DNA from: Bacillus sp. E(2018)
GTDB lineage: Bacteria; Bacillota; Bacilli; Bacillales; Fictibacillaceae
Assembly (NCBI RefSeq): GCF_005503015.1
Contig: NZ_SCOL01000001.1
Span: 1,984,001 to 2,048,000 of the forward strand
Length of the DNA: 64,000 nt
Reading direction: 5' to 3'
The translations under genes were made by a program, and so were the position numbers. The notes under the pieces were generated by a model. The model was not told the DNA's origin and ran no database searches. It saw only the letters and a list, made by a program, of their open reading frames with translations. Position 1 is the first letter of the stretch. Every line of letters starts with the position of its first letter. Positions 51,058 to 58,880 of the stretch are shown here, piece after piece.

Positions 51058-53994
51058 ATGGATAAGTTGATTCAAATCTCAATTGACGGCAACAAGTACG
51101 AAGCTCCTTCTGGCACATCCATTCTCGATATTATAAATAAAAACGAACTTTCTCACCCTCAAATATGTTATACCCCACAAGTTGATCCGATCGAAACGTG
51201 TGATACCTGTATCGTGGAGGTCGATGGCAAGCTGATGCGCTCGTGCTCAACAATGGCACTAGACGGTATGACGATCCAGCGCTCTTCTACAAGAGCGAAG
51301 GATGCGCAGAACGAGGCAATGGATCGCTTACTCGAAAACCACCTTCTCTATTGCACGGTGTGTGATAACAACAACGGCAACTGTAAATTGCATAACACAG
51401 CAGAACTGATGGAGATCGAACATCAAACGGTTCCCTATTCACCGAAAGAAGAACCGGTGGATCTTGATATGTCTCACCCGTTTTACCGATATGATGCCAA
51501 CCAGTGCATCACATGCGGTCAGTGTGTAGAGGTGTGCCAAAACTTACAGGTAAACGAAACACTATCTATAGACTGGGAACGAGAACGCCCACGCGTAATA
51601 TGGGATGCTGGATCAAGTATCGACGATTCCTCGTGCGTCAGCTGCGGGCAATGTGTAACCGTCTGTCCGTGTAACGCTCTTATGGAAAAATCAATGCTTG
51701 GCGAAGCGGGTTTCATGACAGGATTGAAAGAAGACCTACTTGAGCCGATGGTCGAACTTGTAAAAGAAGTTGAGCCTGGTTACAGTGGTATCTTCGCAAT
51801 TTCCGAAGTGGAAGCCGCTATGCGTGAAACCCGTACGAAGAAGACAAAAACCGTTTGTACGTTCTGTGGAGTTGGCTGTTCGTTCGAAGTTTGGACGAAA
51901 GGCAGAAAGATTTTAAAGGTAGAACCAAGTGAAGGTCCTGTGAACGCGATCTCAACATGTGTCAAAGGAAAGTTCGGCTGGGATTTCGTAAATAGCGAAG
52001 AACGCCTCACTACACCACTCATTCGTAAAGACGGTGTTTTTGTAGAATCCACTTGGGACGAAGCACTTACAGTAATAGCTGATAAGATGAGTGCGATAAA
52101 AGAAAAGCACGGCAGCAACGCACTTGGCTTTGTTTCGTCATCCAAAATTACAAATGAAGAAAACTATTTGATGCAAAAGTTCGCGCGTCAGATCATCGGA
52201 ACGAACAATGTTGACAACTGCTCTCGTTATTGTCAGTCCCCTGCAACCGACGGATTGTTCCGTACGGTCGGTATGGGTGGTGACGCGGGAACAATTCAAG
52301 ATATTGCGCAAGCAGGTCTTGTTATCGTCGTTGGTGCGAATCCGACAGAAGGACATCCCGTTCTTGCCACTCGCGTTAAGCGTGCCCATAAATTGCACGG
52401 ACAAAAATTAATCGTAGCGGACCTTCGTAAACATGAACTGGCTGAACGCTCAGATATTTTCATGAGTCCTAAGCAAGGTACAGACCAAGTTTGGCTCATG
52501 GCCGTGACGAAGTACATGATCGATCAAGGCTGGCACGATCAGAAATTTATTGAAGAGAATGTTCATTACTTAGACGAGTTCAAAGAAGTACTTGAAAAAT
52601 ATACGTTAGAATATGCCGAGGAGCACACAGGACTCTCTAAAGAAACAATCATAGATGTGGCGAAAATGATTCGTGACGCTGACGGCACATGCGTACTTTG
52701 GGGGATGGGTGTAACGCAAAATACGGGTGGAAGTGACACTTCTGCTGCCATCTCGAACTTGCTGTTAGCAACCGGCAACTATCGTCGTCCAGGTGCAGGT
52801 GCTTACCCGCTTCGTGGCCACAACAACGTTCAAGGGGCTTGCGATATGGGTACGTTACCTGCTTGGCTTCCGGGGTATCAGCATATTTCAGATGATCTTG
52901 CTCGAGCAAAATTTGAAAAAGCATACGGCGTAACGATTGATAGCAAACCTGGTAAAGACAACATCCAGATGGTCGAGGGAATCGGAACAGGCGAGATTAA
53001 GTCGATGTATTTAGTCGGTGAAGACATGGCGCTCGTTGATTCAAACTCCAACCATGTTCATGAGATGCTCAGTCAGCTTGAATTCTTTGTGGTCCAAGAC
53101 ATTTTCTTAACGAAAACTGCACAATACGCGGATGTCGTTCTGCCTGCAGCTCCTTCTTTAGAAAAAGAAGGAACATTTACAAATACGGAACGTCGTGTGC
53201 AGCGTTTGTACCAAGCCTTACCTACAACAGGTGGGTCTCGTCCTGACTGGGAAATCATCCAAGCGATCGCCATTCGAATGGGTGCAGATTGGAACTACAG
53301 TCATCCGAGTGAAATTTTTGAAGAGATGGCGGGACTTGCTCCCCTGTTTGGAGAAGCAAACTATGATGTATTAGAAGGCTGGGGCAGCTTCCTTTGGGGA
53401 GACTTTAGTGGTAAAAGCACACCGCTTCTTTACACAGATGGCTTTAACTTCCCTGATAAAAAAGCACGATTTGCCTTATCAGACTGGATGCACCCGGCAG
53501 AGTTTCCAGAAGAATTCGACCTTCATATCAACAACGGACGCATGCTTGAACATTTTCATGAAGGCAATCTGACAAACAAATCAAAAGGCATCCAGCATAA
53601 AGTTCCTGATGTTTTTGTTGAAGTATCACCTAGTCTTGCAGAAGAACGCGGTGTGATCGATGGATCCGTCGTTCGGTTGATCTCGCCGTTTGGAGCCGTG
53701 AAGTTAAACGCACTCGTTACAGATCGTGTAAAAAACAACGAACTGTATCTTCCGATGAACTCCGTAAACAACGAGACTGCAATTAACTTTTTAACAGGTC
53801 CCGCTGTCGATCATCGTACACATACACCGGCCTATAAACAGACGAAGGTACGAATGGAAATCATCAGCCGTGAAGGTGAAGTGAAACTACCTGGCAACAA
53901 CCCAAGAAATAAAAAACGCTATCCACAAAACGGTGTTGAAGTACAGCGTAAATGGAACCGTCCGGGCTATGTTCACCTGACGGACGAAGTGTAA
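51058..53994 (+). CDS. Formate-dehydrogenase-like molybdoenzyme, large subunit
   Basis: 978 residues of the YjgC/YrhE type. N-terminal [2Fe-2S] Cys at 37, 48, 51 and 63; NuoG-like Cys at 99, 102 and 109; two [4Fe-4S] sets at 150-160 and 193-203; the Mo-domain cluster at 267, 270, 274 and 301. The Mo ligand is Cys392 in NCSRYCQSPATDGL. In proven formate dehydrogenases the ligand Cys or Sec is followed by an essential His; here it is Gln393, so formate oxidation is not certain. Preceded by a terminator-containing leader and followed by a DUF1641 subunit gene. Confidence 0.9.
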   Translation: MDKLIQISIDGNKYEAPSGTSILDIINKNELSHPQICYTPQVDPIETCDTCIVEVDGKLMRSCSTMALDGMTIQRSSTRAKDAQNEAMDRLLENHLLYCTVCDNNNGNCKLHNTAELMEIEHQTVPYSPKEEPVDLDMSHPFYRYDANQCITCGQCVEVCQNLQVNETLSIDWERERPRVIWDAGSSIDDSSCVSCGQCVTVCPCNALMEKSMLGEAGFMTGLKEDLLEPMVELVKEVEPGYSGIFAISEVEAAMRETRTKKTKTVCTFCGVGCSFEVWTKGRKILKVEPSEGPVNAISTCVKGKFGWDFVNSEERLTTPLIRKDGVFVESTWDEALTVIADKMSAIKEKHGSNALGFVSSSKITNEENYLMQKFARQIIGTNNVDNCSRYCQSPATDGLFRTVGMGGDAGTIQDIAQAGLVIVVGANPTEGHPVLATRVKRAHKLHGQKLIVADLRKHELAERSDIFMSPKQGTDQVWLMAVTKYMIDQGWHDQKFIEENVHYLDEFKEVLEKYTLEYAEEHTGLSKETIIDVAKMIRDADGTCVLWGMGVTQNTGGSDTSAAISNLLLATGNYRRPGAGAYPLRGHNNVQGACDMGTLPAWLPGYQHISDDLARAKFEKAYGVTIDSKPGKDNIQMVEGIGTGEIKSMYLVGEDMALVDSNSNHVHEMLSQLEFFVVQDIFLTKTAQYADVVLPAAPSLEKEGTFTNTERRVQRLYQALPTTGGSRPDWEIIQAIAIRMGADWNYSHPSEIFEEMAGLAPLFGEANYDVLEGWGSFLWGDFSGKSTPLLYTDGFNFPDKKARFALSDWMHPAEFPEEFDLHINNGRMLEHFHEGNLTNKSKGIQHKVPDVFVEVSPSLAEERGVIDGSVVRLISPFGAVKLNALVTDRVKNNELYLPMNSVNNETAINFLTGPAVDHRTHTPAYKQTKVRMEIISREGEVKLPGNNPRNKKRYPQNGVEVQRKWNRPGYVHLTDEV

Positions 53995-54008
53995 GGGGGG
54001 GAATTCAT

Positions 54009-54488
54009 ATGGCACAACCAACTACGGTTATAAAAAAGAGTGTAAAAACCGAAGAGCAGATTCAACAAGAGAAGCTGGCTGAACTGCAAAGAGCATTAGC
54101 TGAAAAAGATGCAGCACTCACTAAAGCACTCGATTTTATTGGGGAGCTAGACAAGATCGGCGCATTAGAAGCAGCAAACTCCATGCTCGTCGCGAAAGAT
54201 AAAATTGCAAGCATCGCACTTGGCCAAGCAACCCGGGAACCAGTCACGAACATGATTAACAACTTGATGGGTGCAGCAGGCATCTTGACGAAAATGGATC
54301 CTGAAGTTACCGCTAAGTTGCTTGATAGTGTTGTTTCTGGCTTGAAGCAAGGGGAAGATTTTGTGGAGAGCGATAAGAAGGTTGGGGCGTTCGATCTTGT
54401 GAAGTCTCTGAAGGACCCTGATATTAATCGAGCAATCGGCTTTGGTCTTCACTTTTTGAAAGGCATGGGGCAGGAATTGAAGAAATAA
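54009..54488 (+). CDS. DUF1641 protein (YjgD-like)
   Basis: 159 residues: an N-terminal coiled coil (about 15-55) and a helical DUF1641 domain (VKSLKDPDINRAIGFGLHFLKGMGQ near the end). In Bacillus it is paired with the YjgC-type molybdoenzyme and may be its small subunit or anchor. Start ATG 54009 after AAGGGGGG, 14 nt after the preceding stop. Confidence 0.88.
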   Translation: MAQPTTVIKKSVKTEEQIQQEKLAELQRALAEKDAALTKALDFIGELDKIGALEAANSMLVAKDKIASIALGQATREPVTNMINNLMGAAGILTKMDPEVTAKLLDSVVSGLKQGEDFVESDKKVGAFDLVKSLKDPDINRAIGFGLHFLKGMGQELKK

Positions 54489-54498
54489 TGATAAGGTG

Positions 54499-54531
54499 AG
54501 GTGACGCTCCAGGTGGGACGTCACCTTTTTT
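54499..54531 (+). terminator. Terminator of the fdhF-like operon
   Basis: AGGTGACG/CGTCACCT (54499-54506 with 54519-54526), then TTTTT. Confidence 0.85.
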
Positions 54532-54560
54532 GTGTTACATCGGTAAGTGGATTTGTCGAA

Positions 54561-54673
54561 TGGACAGTATTATTGTGAAAGTGGACAGTAAATGTTCGAA
54601 AGTAGACAGTAAATCTAAAAACTGGACAGTATTTTTTATAAAGTGGACAGTATTTCATGAAAACACGACAGTA
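54561..54673. repeat. 21-bp phased array D (word TGGACAGTA)
   Basis: Copies begin at 54561, 54582, 54603, 54623, 54644 and 54665; steps are 21, 21, 20, 21, 21. Four copies are exact, the third has TAG and the last ACG at the start. TGGACAGTA is the reverse complement of the array C word. It lies between two convergent genes, ending 10 bp from the lysK stop. Confidence 0.93.
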
Positions 54674-54682
54674 ACCTTCGTA

Positions 54683-56233
54683 TCAGAATATCAGCAACCT
54701 TATCAACCGCTCTTTACCAACAGAATGAATCAATAATGGAATTCGTGGTCCGCTGTTGCTGTTTAAAACGAGTTGATATATGGTGCTAAACAATCTTTTT
54801 TGGTTACTTTTCTTTATTTTGGGATCATCTACATGACATATATCGTAAACTTTTCTCATCAGCTCTTCATCACCATGAAGATCGGCCTCAGACCTTAATA
54901 ACTGCACAAAATCCTCAATCCATTTTTTCTCCAAATCCTGAAGTATCCCGAAATGTTCTCGATTTTTTTCTTCATTAACTTTAAGCACTTTCTCTGAACA
55001 CCAATTTTTCAACCAATATTCAGCTCTTTCACATACACCTGCTACCTCTTTCAACGTATACTCCTCCCCTGTTCTCTCCAACACTTCTCGAACGAGTGAG
55101 ACCTCAAAATTAACAAGTGGCAATATACTCGCCACATGGCTGAATTTAGGTACACGTCTTATCCCTGAATGTACTATAGAAAGTTTCAAAGCTGTTGAAA
55201 TCTCTTCTTTCAAATGACCTTGCTTTGCTTGGACAAATCTTTCATACTCTGTGTAGTTCCTGATCACGTCATCATCTAACCCAATATGGAATGGTGCGTT
55301 TGGTTGGTATTTTGCAAACATGAAAAGAATAACCTCTGGTGTATAGATGTTTAACAACTCTCCAGGTGTAATATTGTTGCCTGAAGAACTCGACATCTTC
55401 TCATCAGACCCTTTAATACTAATGAAATCATACGGTTCATATTCTGGTGCTTGAAAGTTAAAGATGTGCGACGCAATTTCCTTTGAAACTCTATAACTAC
55501 CCGTAGCAGAAGAATGGTCTCTTCCGCCCGGTTCAAACGCCACATCTTCAGCCTGCCATCTTATCGGCCAATCCACTTTCCAATTCAACTTGATGTTTGT
55601 CGCTTCTTCTACTTTGATAGAATTTGAATGACCACATGAACAAGTGTAACTTAATCTTTCATTTTGAAATCTGTGAATGTTTACCGTATCTTTCCTGCAA
55701 ATTTCACAATACACATTTATCGGATAAAAGCACTCTCGCTCTTCCATACTGTGTTCACTAGATTTAAAGTTCATTAAGATATCATAAATCTGTTTGCGAT
55801 TGTGAAGAGCATGAACGATCTGATTTTGATACCTTCCTGACTGATACTCCTTGCTCTGATAAATAAAATCAGGAACAATCCCGAACTCTCTCAGTGACTG
55901 TTCGAACTCTTTTTCAAAGTGCTCAGCGTAAGAACTGTGGCACCCAAATGGACATGGGATCTCTGAGTATGGCATTCCAATATATTGTTCAAAAGTCGGA
56001 TCAATATTTTTCGGGACTTTACGAAAACGATCAAAATCATCCCATGAAAAGATAAAACGTGTATTCTTACCTAGGTGTTGCAATGCTCTTACAACAAAGT
56101 ATGTGGTAACCACTTCTCGAAAATTCCCGATATGAACCGAGCCCGATGGACTGATACCTGATGCACAAACAAACGTCTCTCGATCTGGGTGCTTTCTTAT
56201 TAGTTCTTCTGCTATACGAAATGCCCAATGCAT
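54683..56233 (-). CDS. lysK: Class I lysyl-tRNA synthetase
   Basis: 516 residues of the archaeal-type class I enzyme, unrelated to the normal class II LysS. Class I signatures are PSGSVHIGNFRE (about 32-43) and KMSSSSGN (about 280-287). The zinc-like CEICRKD...CSCGHS pair lies near 175-200. Found in some Bacillus next to class II LysS, where it acts in late growth with tRNA-Lys or an unusual tRNA. The start is ATG 56233 after GAGGAGTGA; a longer ATG at 56251 is upstream of that site. A T-box leader precedes it. Confidence 0.93.
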   Translation of the reverse strand: MHWAFRIAEELIRKHPDRETFVCASGISPSGSVHIGNFREVVTTYFVVRALQHLGKNTRFIFSWDDFDRFRKVPKNIDPTFEQYIGMPYSEIPCPFGCHSSYAEHFEKEFEQSLREFGIVPDFIYQSKEYQSGRYQNQIVHALHNRKQIYDILMNFKSSEHSMEERECFYPINVYCEICRKDTVNIHRFQNERLSYTCSCGHSNSIKVEEATNIKLNWKVDWPIRWQAEDVAFEPGGRDHSSATGSYRVSKEIASHIFNFQAPEYEPYDFISIKGSDEKMSSSSGNNITPGELLNIYTPEVILFMFAKYQPNAPFHIGLDDDVIRNYTEYERFVQAKQGHLKEEISTALKLSIVHSGIRRVPKFSHVASILPLVNFEVSLVREVLERTGEEYTLKEVAGVCERAEYWLKNWCSEKVLKVNEEKNREHFGILQDLEKKWIEDFVQLLRSEADLHGDEELMRKVYDICHVDDPKIKKSNQKRLFSTIYQLVLNSNSGPRIPLLIHSVGKERLIRLLIF

Positions 56234-56269
56234 ATTTAAATCACTCCTCATTTTTTATGAAAGAAATAC

Positions 56270-56585
56270 AAAAAAGCCCTCACCCCCAAGATTATTCATC
56301 TTGAGGACGAGAGCTTATTAGCGTTCGCGGTACCACCTCAGTTTGTTCATATGTCACCATATCAACCTCTTCAGGTACGGCAATGAAAAAGAATCACTTG
56401 CGTATACCCTATCTCTTTAACGGGAGATCCCGTTGTAGTATCAGCAAAGATATCTTTGCATCCGTACAAAGCTCAGAGTCTTTTTTCGTTAAGGTATTAT
56501 TGCTCTTTCACACCAACCAAGAGCTCTCTGAAAATAATGTTACTTAACTACTTTTCTCTTCATAGCCATAAATTGTTAAATTTTT
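56270..56585 (-). ncRNA. T-box leader of lysK
   Basis: On the minus strand, the T-box core TGGTACCGCG (56335-56326) with GCGAACGC following, and the terminator (56316-56298 with 56292-56274, then T-run). Stem I shows AGAGAG, GGTGTGAA and the AGTA/GAA loop-E pair. The specifier after GAA reads AAA (within 56486-56481), a lysine codon. An uncharged tRNA with anticodon UUU would switch lysK on. Confidence 0.92.
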
Positions 56586-56588
56586 ATT

Positions 56589-56617
56589 AGTATAATCAGT
56601 TTTATGAAAGTTGTCAA
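56589..56617 (-). promoter_or_regulatory. lysK promoter
   Basis: Minus-strand TTGACA (56617-56612), 17-bp spacer, TATACT (56594-56589). Confidence 0.88.
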
Positions 56618-56629
56618 AACTTTTTATAA

Positions 56630-56664
56630 CAAACAAGAACCTCCAATCCTGTTGATTGGAGGTT
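56630..56664 (-). terminator. Terminator of the LXG operon
   Basis: Eleven-pair stem AACCTCCAATC/GATTGGAGGTT (56638-56648 with 56654-56664), then TTCTTGTTTG on the minus strand. Confidence 0.8.
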
Positions 56665-56681
56665 GCCATCTAGCGCATTGT

Positions 56682-57008
56682 TTAATGGTTCTCAATGAAC
56701 CTTAAAACATAGTCACATAATTCATAAATGATTATTCCTGCAATTGTATAGAGAAATGCATATCCTAAAAGATAAATTCTTTTTACAAACCAATTATGAT
56801 GATCAACTCTTTTCCCTGACCAATAAGCGATTCCCATAAACAAAGCTGATAGTACATTCACCGTTTTAGTAAAAACGGTATCCGCGTTCCTAAACGTTCC
56901 CCATTCATACCAATCAATCATTGTGTTTCCTGCTAAAAATATGGCTAAAAAGTAAGCTCCTTGCGTGCCCAATATTGCCATTAAGCCAATTCTTACTAGT
57001 TCAGTCAT
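56682..57008 (-). CDS. Small membrane protein, type A copy 1 (putative immunity)
   Basis: 108 residues, about three helices (residues 5-27, 45-62, 75-100). It shares with the three preceding genes TMIDWYEW, TVNxxxA, GxAYWxGKRVD and RxYLLGY. Type A features (shared with 57379) are FLAIFLAG, GKRVDHHNW and a C-terminus DYxLRFIE. Its ATG overlaps the stop of copy B1 by 4 nt. Last gene of the LXG operon; a membrane immunity protein is the best guess. Confidence 0.8.
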   Translation of the reverse strand: MTELVRIGLMAILGTQGAYFLAIFLAGNTMIDWYEWGTFRNADTVFTKTVNVLSALFMGIAYWSGKRVDHHNWFVKRIYLLGYAFLYTIAGIIIYELCDYVLRFIENH

Positions 57009-57343
57009 GGCAAGTAAACATTCCTCTCGATGTAAATGAGAACAGAATTTATCAGTTTAAAGGCAATCATTGCAAGGATAATATAAAGAAATAAATAACC
57101 GCTTAGTAGCACTGGTCTCAGAAACCATTTGCGCTTTTTTACTTTTAAACCTGCCCAATAAGCGACACCAAATACGAGTGCAGTTAAGAAGTTCACCGTT
57201 TTCTCAAATATATTACTAGGATCCGGGAAAGTTCCCCATTCATACCAATGCATCATGGTTTGGTATATGAGAATTAGTAAAATAAAGTATGAAGCTTGGG
57301 AAGCAAGTATTCCTGCTAAGGCTATTCGAACGAGTTCTATCAT
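57005..57343 (-). CDS. Small membrane protein, type B copy 1 (putative immunity)
   Basis: 112 residues, three helices. Type B features shared with 57713: FPDPxNxFEKTVNFLTALVFGVAYWAG, split loops, and a C-terminus IYIE/KYIE. It has a Lys/Arg-rich loop (KVKKRKWF) where type A has RVDHHNW. It lies 35 nt after copy A2 and overlaps the start of copy A1. Confidence 0.8.
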   Translation of the reverse strand: MIELVRIALAGILASQASYFILLILIYQTMMHWYEWGTFPDPSNIFEKTVNFLTALVFGVAYWAGLKVKKRKWFLRPVLLSGYLFLYIILAMIAFKLINSVLIYIERNVYLP

Positions 57344-57378
57344 CTTTACCTCTTATTAAACTTCTTATTCAGATAAAA

Positions 57379-57708
57379 TTATCTGTACTCTATTAACCTT
57401 AAAAAATAGTCAACAGTTTGATAAAAAGTAACTGAAGCTATAATAAACAACATTGCATACCCTAAAAGATACACTCTTTTCAAGATCCAATTATGATGAT
57501 CCACTCTTTTTCCAGCCCGATAAGCTATACCAATAAAACTTGCTGTAAAACCATTAATGATGCTGATAAAAATATTCTTGTTTGGGTTTGGTATTATGCT
57601 CCATTCATACCATTTAATCATGGTATGACCAGCTAAGAAGATGGCTAAAAAATATCCACCCTGTGTAGTTAGTACAAATATTAATGCTAATCTAATTAAT
57701 TCAATCAT
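57379..57708 (-). CDS. Small membrane protein, type A copy 2 (putative immunity)
   Basis: 109 residues, same family: TMIKWYEW, GIAYRAGKRVDHHNW, RVYLLGY. It differs from copy A1 at about four residues in ten, so the duplication is old. Start taken at ATG 57708 (a TTG at 57711 adds one residue); no clear ribosome site, so translation is probably coupled to B2, whose stop lies 4 nt upstream. Confidence 0.78.
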   Translation of the reverse strand: MIELIRLALIFVLTTQGGYFLAIFLAGHTMIKWYEWSIIPNPNKNIFISIINGFTASFIGIAYRAGKRVDHHNWILKRVYLLGYAMLFIIASVTFYQTVDYFLRLIEYR

Positions 57709-57712
57709 CAAA

Positions 57713-58042
57713 TTAAAAGTTCATTTCAATATATTTAAGAATAGAATTTAATATATTATATACAATTACAGCAAGAATGATATAAACAAAAACGTAACCT
57801 AACAGATATACTCGCTTCATAAACCAATTTTTATTTTTAACTCTTAAACCTGCCCAATATGCTACTCCAAACACAAGTGCAGTTAAAAAATTTACGGTTT
57901 TCTCAAACAAGTTCCTTGGGTCAGGAAAAGTACTCCATTCATACCAATCCATCATGGTTTTGTATAATAAAATAACTGCAAAAAAATAAGCAACCTGAGA
58001 ACCCAATATTGCAGCTATGCCTATACGAAATAATTCAGTCAT
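57713..58042 (-). CDS. Small membrane protein, type B copy 2 (putative immunity)
   Basis: 109 residues; first of the four-gene membrane set. TMMDWYEWSTFPDPRNLFEKT and GLRVKNKNWFMKRVYLLGY define it. AGGAG stands 6 nt before the ATG, the best ribosome site of the four. It starts 10 nt after the 272-aa gene. No family recognised; compare TipE-like membrane immunity proteins of streptococcal LXG toxins in role, not in sequence. Confidence 0.8.
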   Translation of the reverse strand: MTELFRIGIAAILGSQVAYFFAVILLYKTMMDWYEWSTFPDPRNLFEKTVNFLTALVFGVAYWAGLRVKNKNWFMKRVYLLGYVFVYIILAVIVYNILNSILKYIEMNF

Positions 58043-58052
58043 AATTTCTCCT

Positions 58053-58871
58053 CTATGTTAGTTTAACCATCTCTTTAATAAAATCTGATGAAAAGATTTT
58101 TACACCTTCCAAAATTTCATCCCATTTTCCCTCATTCGCAAGATGTATCTTCACTGGAACATCTTTCTCATGTTCATATTCTGATAACCAGACTCCACTT
58201 GTTGAATTAAAGAAAAAAGCAGCATTTTGCAGATATAATTGTCGGTTCTTATCAATTGAGAATAAAGAAATATTCTCCATCATATGATTATTAGATTCTA
58301 GATCAGCAATAAACTTTTCAAAAGACAATTTCTCCAATGAAGTTCCGGTAAAGCTCTTCTCTACCTTTTTTTGCTTTTTAGGATTGCTGAGGATATCAAA
58401 TTGTTTATCAGTCAGATAAAAGCTATAATCATATTCATTTGTTGTAAAAGAATATGAGTAAAATTCCTTTAAGGTATTTGGTATTTCCTCTTCCTTCATA
58501 AACGCAAACTCATGTATTACATTATCATCAATATAATGATATAGCCATGTATCTTCTTCAACATAGTGAAGAACCAAATTCGCCTTTTTCCATTCATTGG
58601 TCGCTCTAATCATGTATTCACAATTTGCATAAATTTCTAAGAAGGTCATAGTTTCATCACTTATAGGATTTATTTCATTTTTATGATTCTCCTCATTCCA
58701 TATGCCCTTCATTCTAAGTTGATTGACCGTTGTATTAAAAATTGCGATTAGTTCACTTTCTCCTTTAGGTTTGATGAAGTCATGAATCATAATGCGTGCT
58801 TCTTCATCGTAGTCTGCAGTACTTAATAAAACTCCTAATTCTTCAGTAGTCATAGTAATAACATGATCCAT
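58053..58871 (-). CDS. Unrecognised LXG-operon protein, 272 aa (EspG-like?)
   Basis: Soluble 272-residue protein without signal peptide or helices. Its start, VITMTTEELGVLLSTADYDEEA, and overall mixed alpha/beta pattern recall EspG-like chaperones of type VII secretion (DUF5081 group), but I cannot confirm this. It sits between the LXG toxin (9 nt) and the membrane set (10 nt), in the position of a chaperone, adaptor or soluble immunity protein. GGAGGATATT before ATG. Confidence 0.65.
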   Translation of the reverse strand: MDHVITMTTEELGVLLSTADYDEEARIMIHDFIKPKGESELIAIFNTTVNQLRMKGIWNEENHKNEINPISDETMTFLEIYANCEYMIRATNEWKKANLVLHYVEEDTWLYHYIDDNVIHEFAFMKEEEIPNTLKEFYSYSFTTNEYDYSFYLTDKQFDILSNPKKQKKVEKSFTGTSLEKLSFEKFIADLESNNHMMENISLFSIDKNRQLYLQNAAFFFNSTSGVWLSEYEHEKDVPVKIHLANEGKWDEILEGVKIFSSDFIKEMVKLT

Positions 58872-58880
58872 AATATCCTC

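Noticed and set aside
52208..52411. Internal and antisense ORFs within the fdhF-like gene and other long genes
   Set aside because: They lack ribosome sites, overlap well-supported genes entirely and show the composition expected of shadow frames.
49529..54488. fdhD and the molybdoenzyme as proof of formate metabolism
   Set aside because: The key His is Gln in the large subunit, so the annotation is kept as formate-dehydrogenase-like only.
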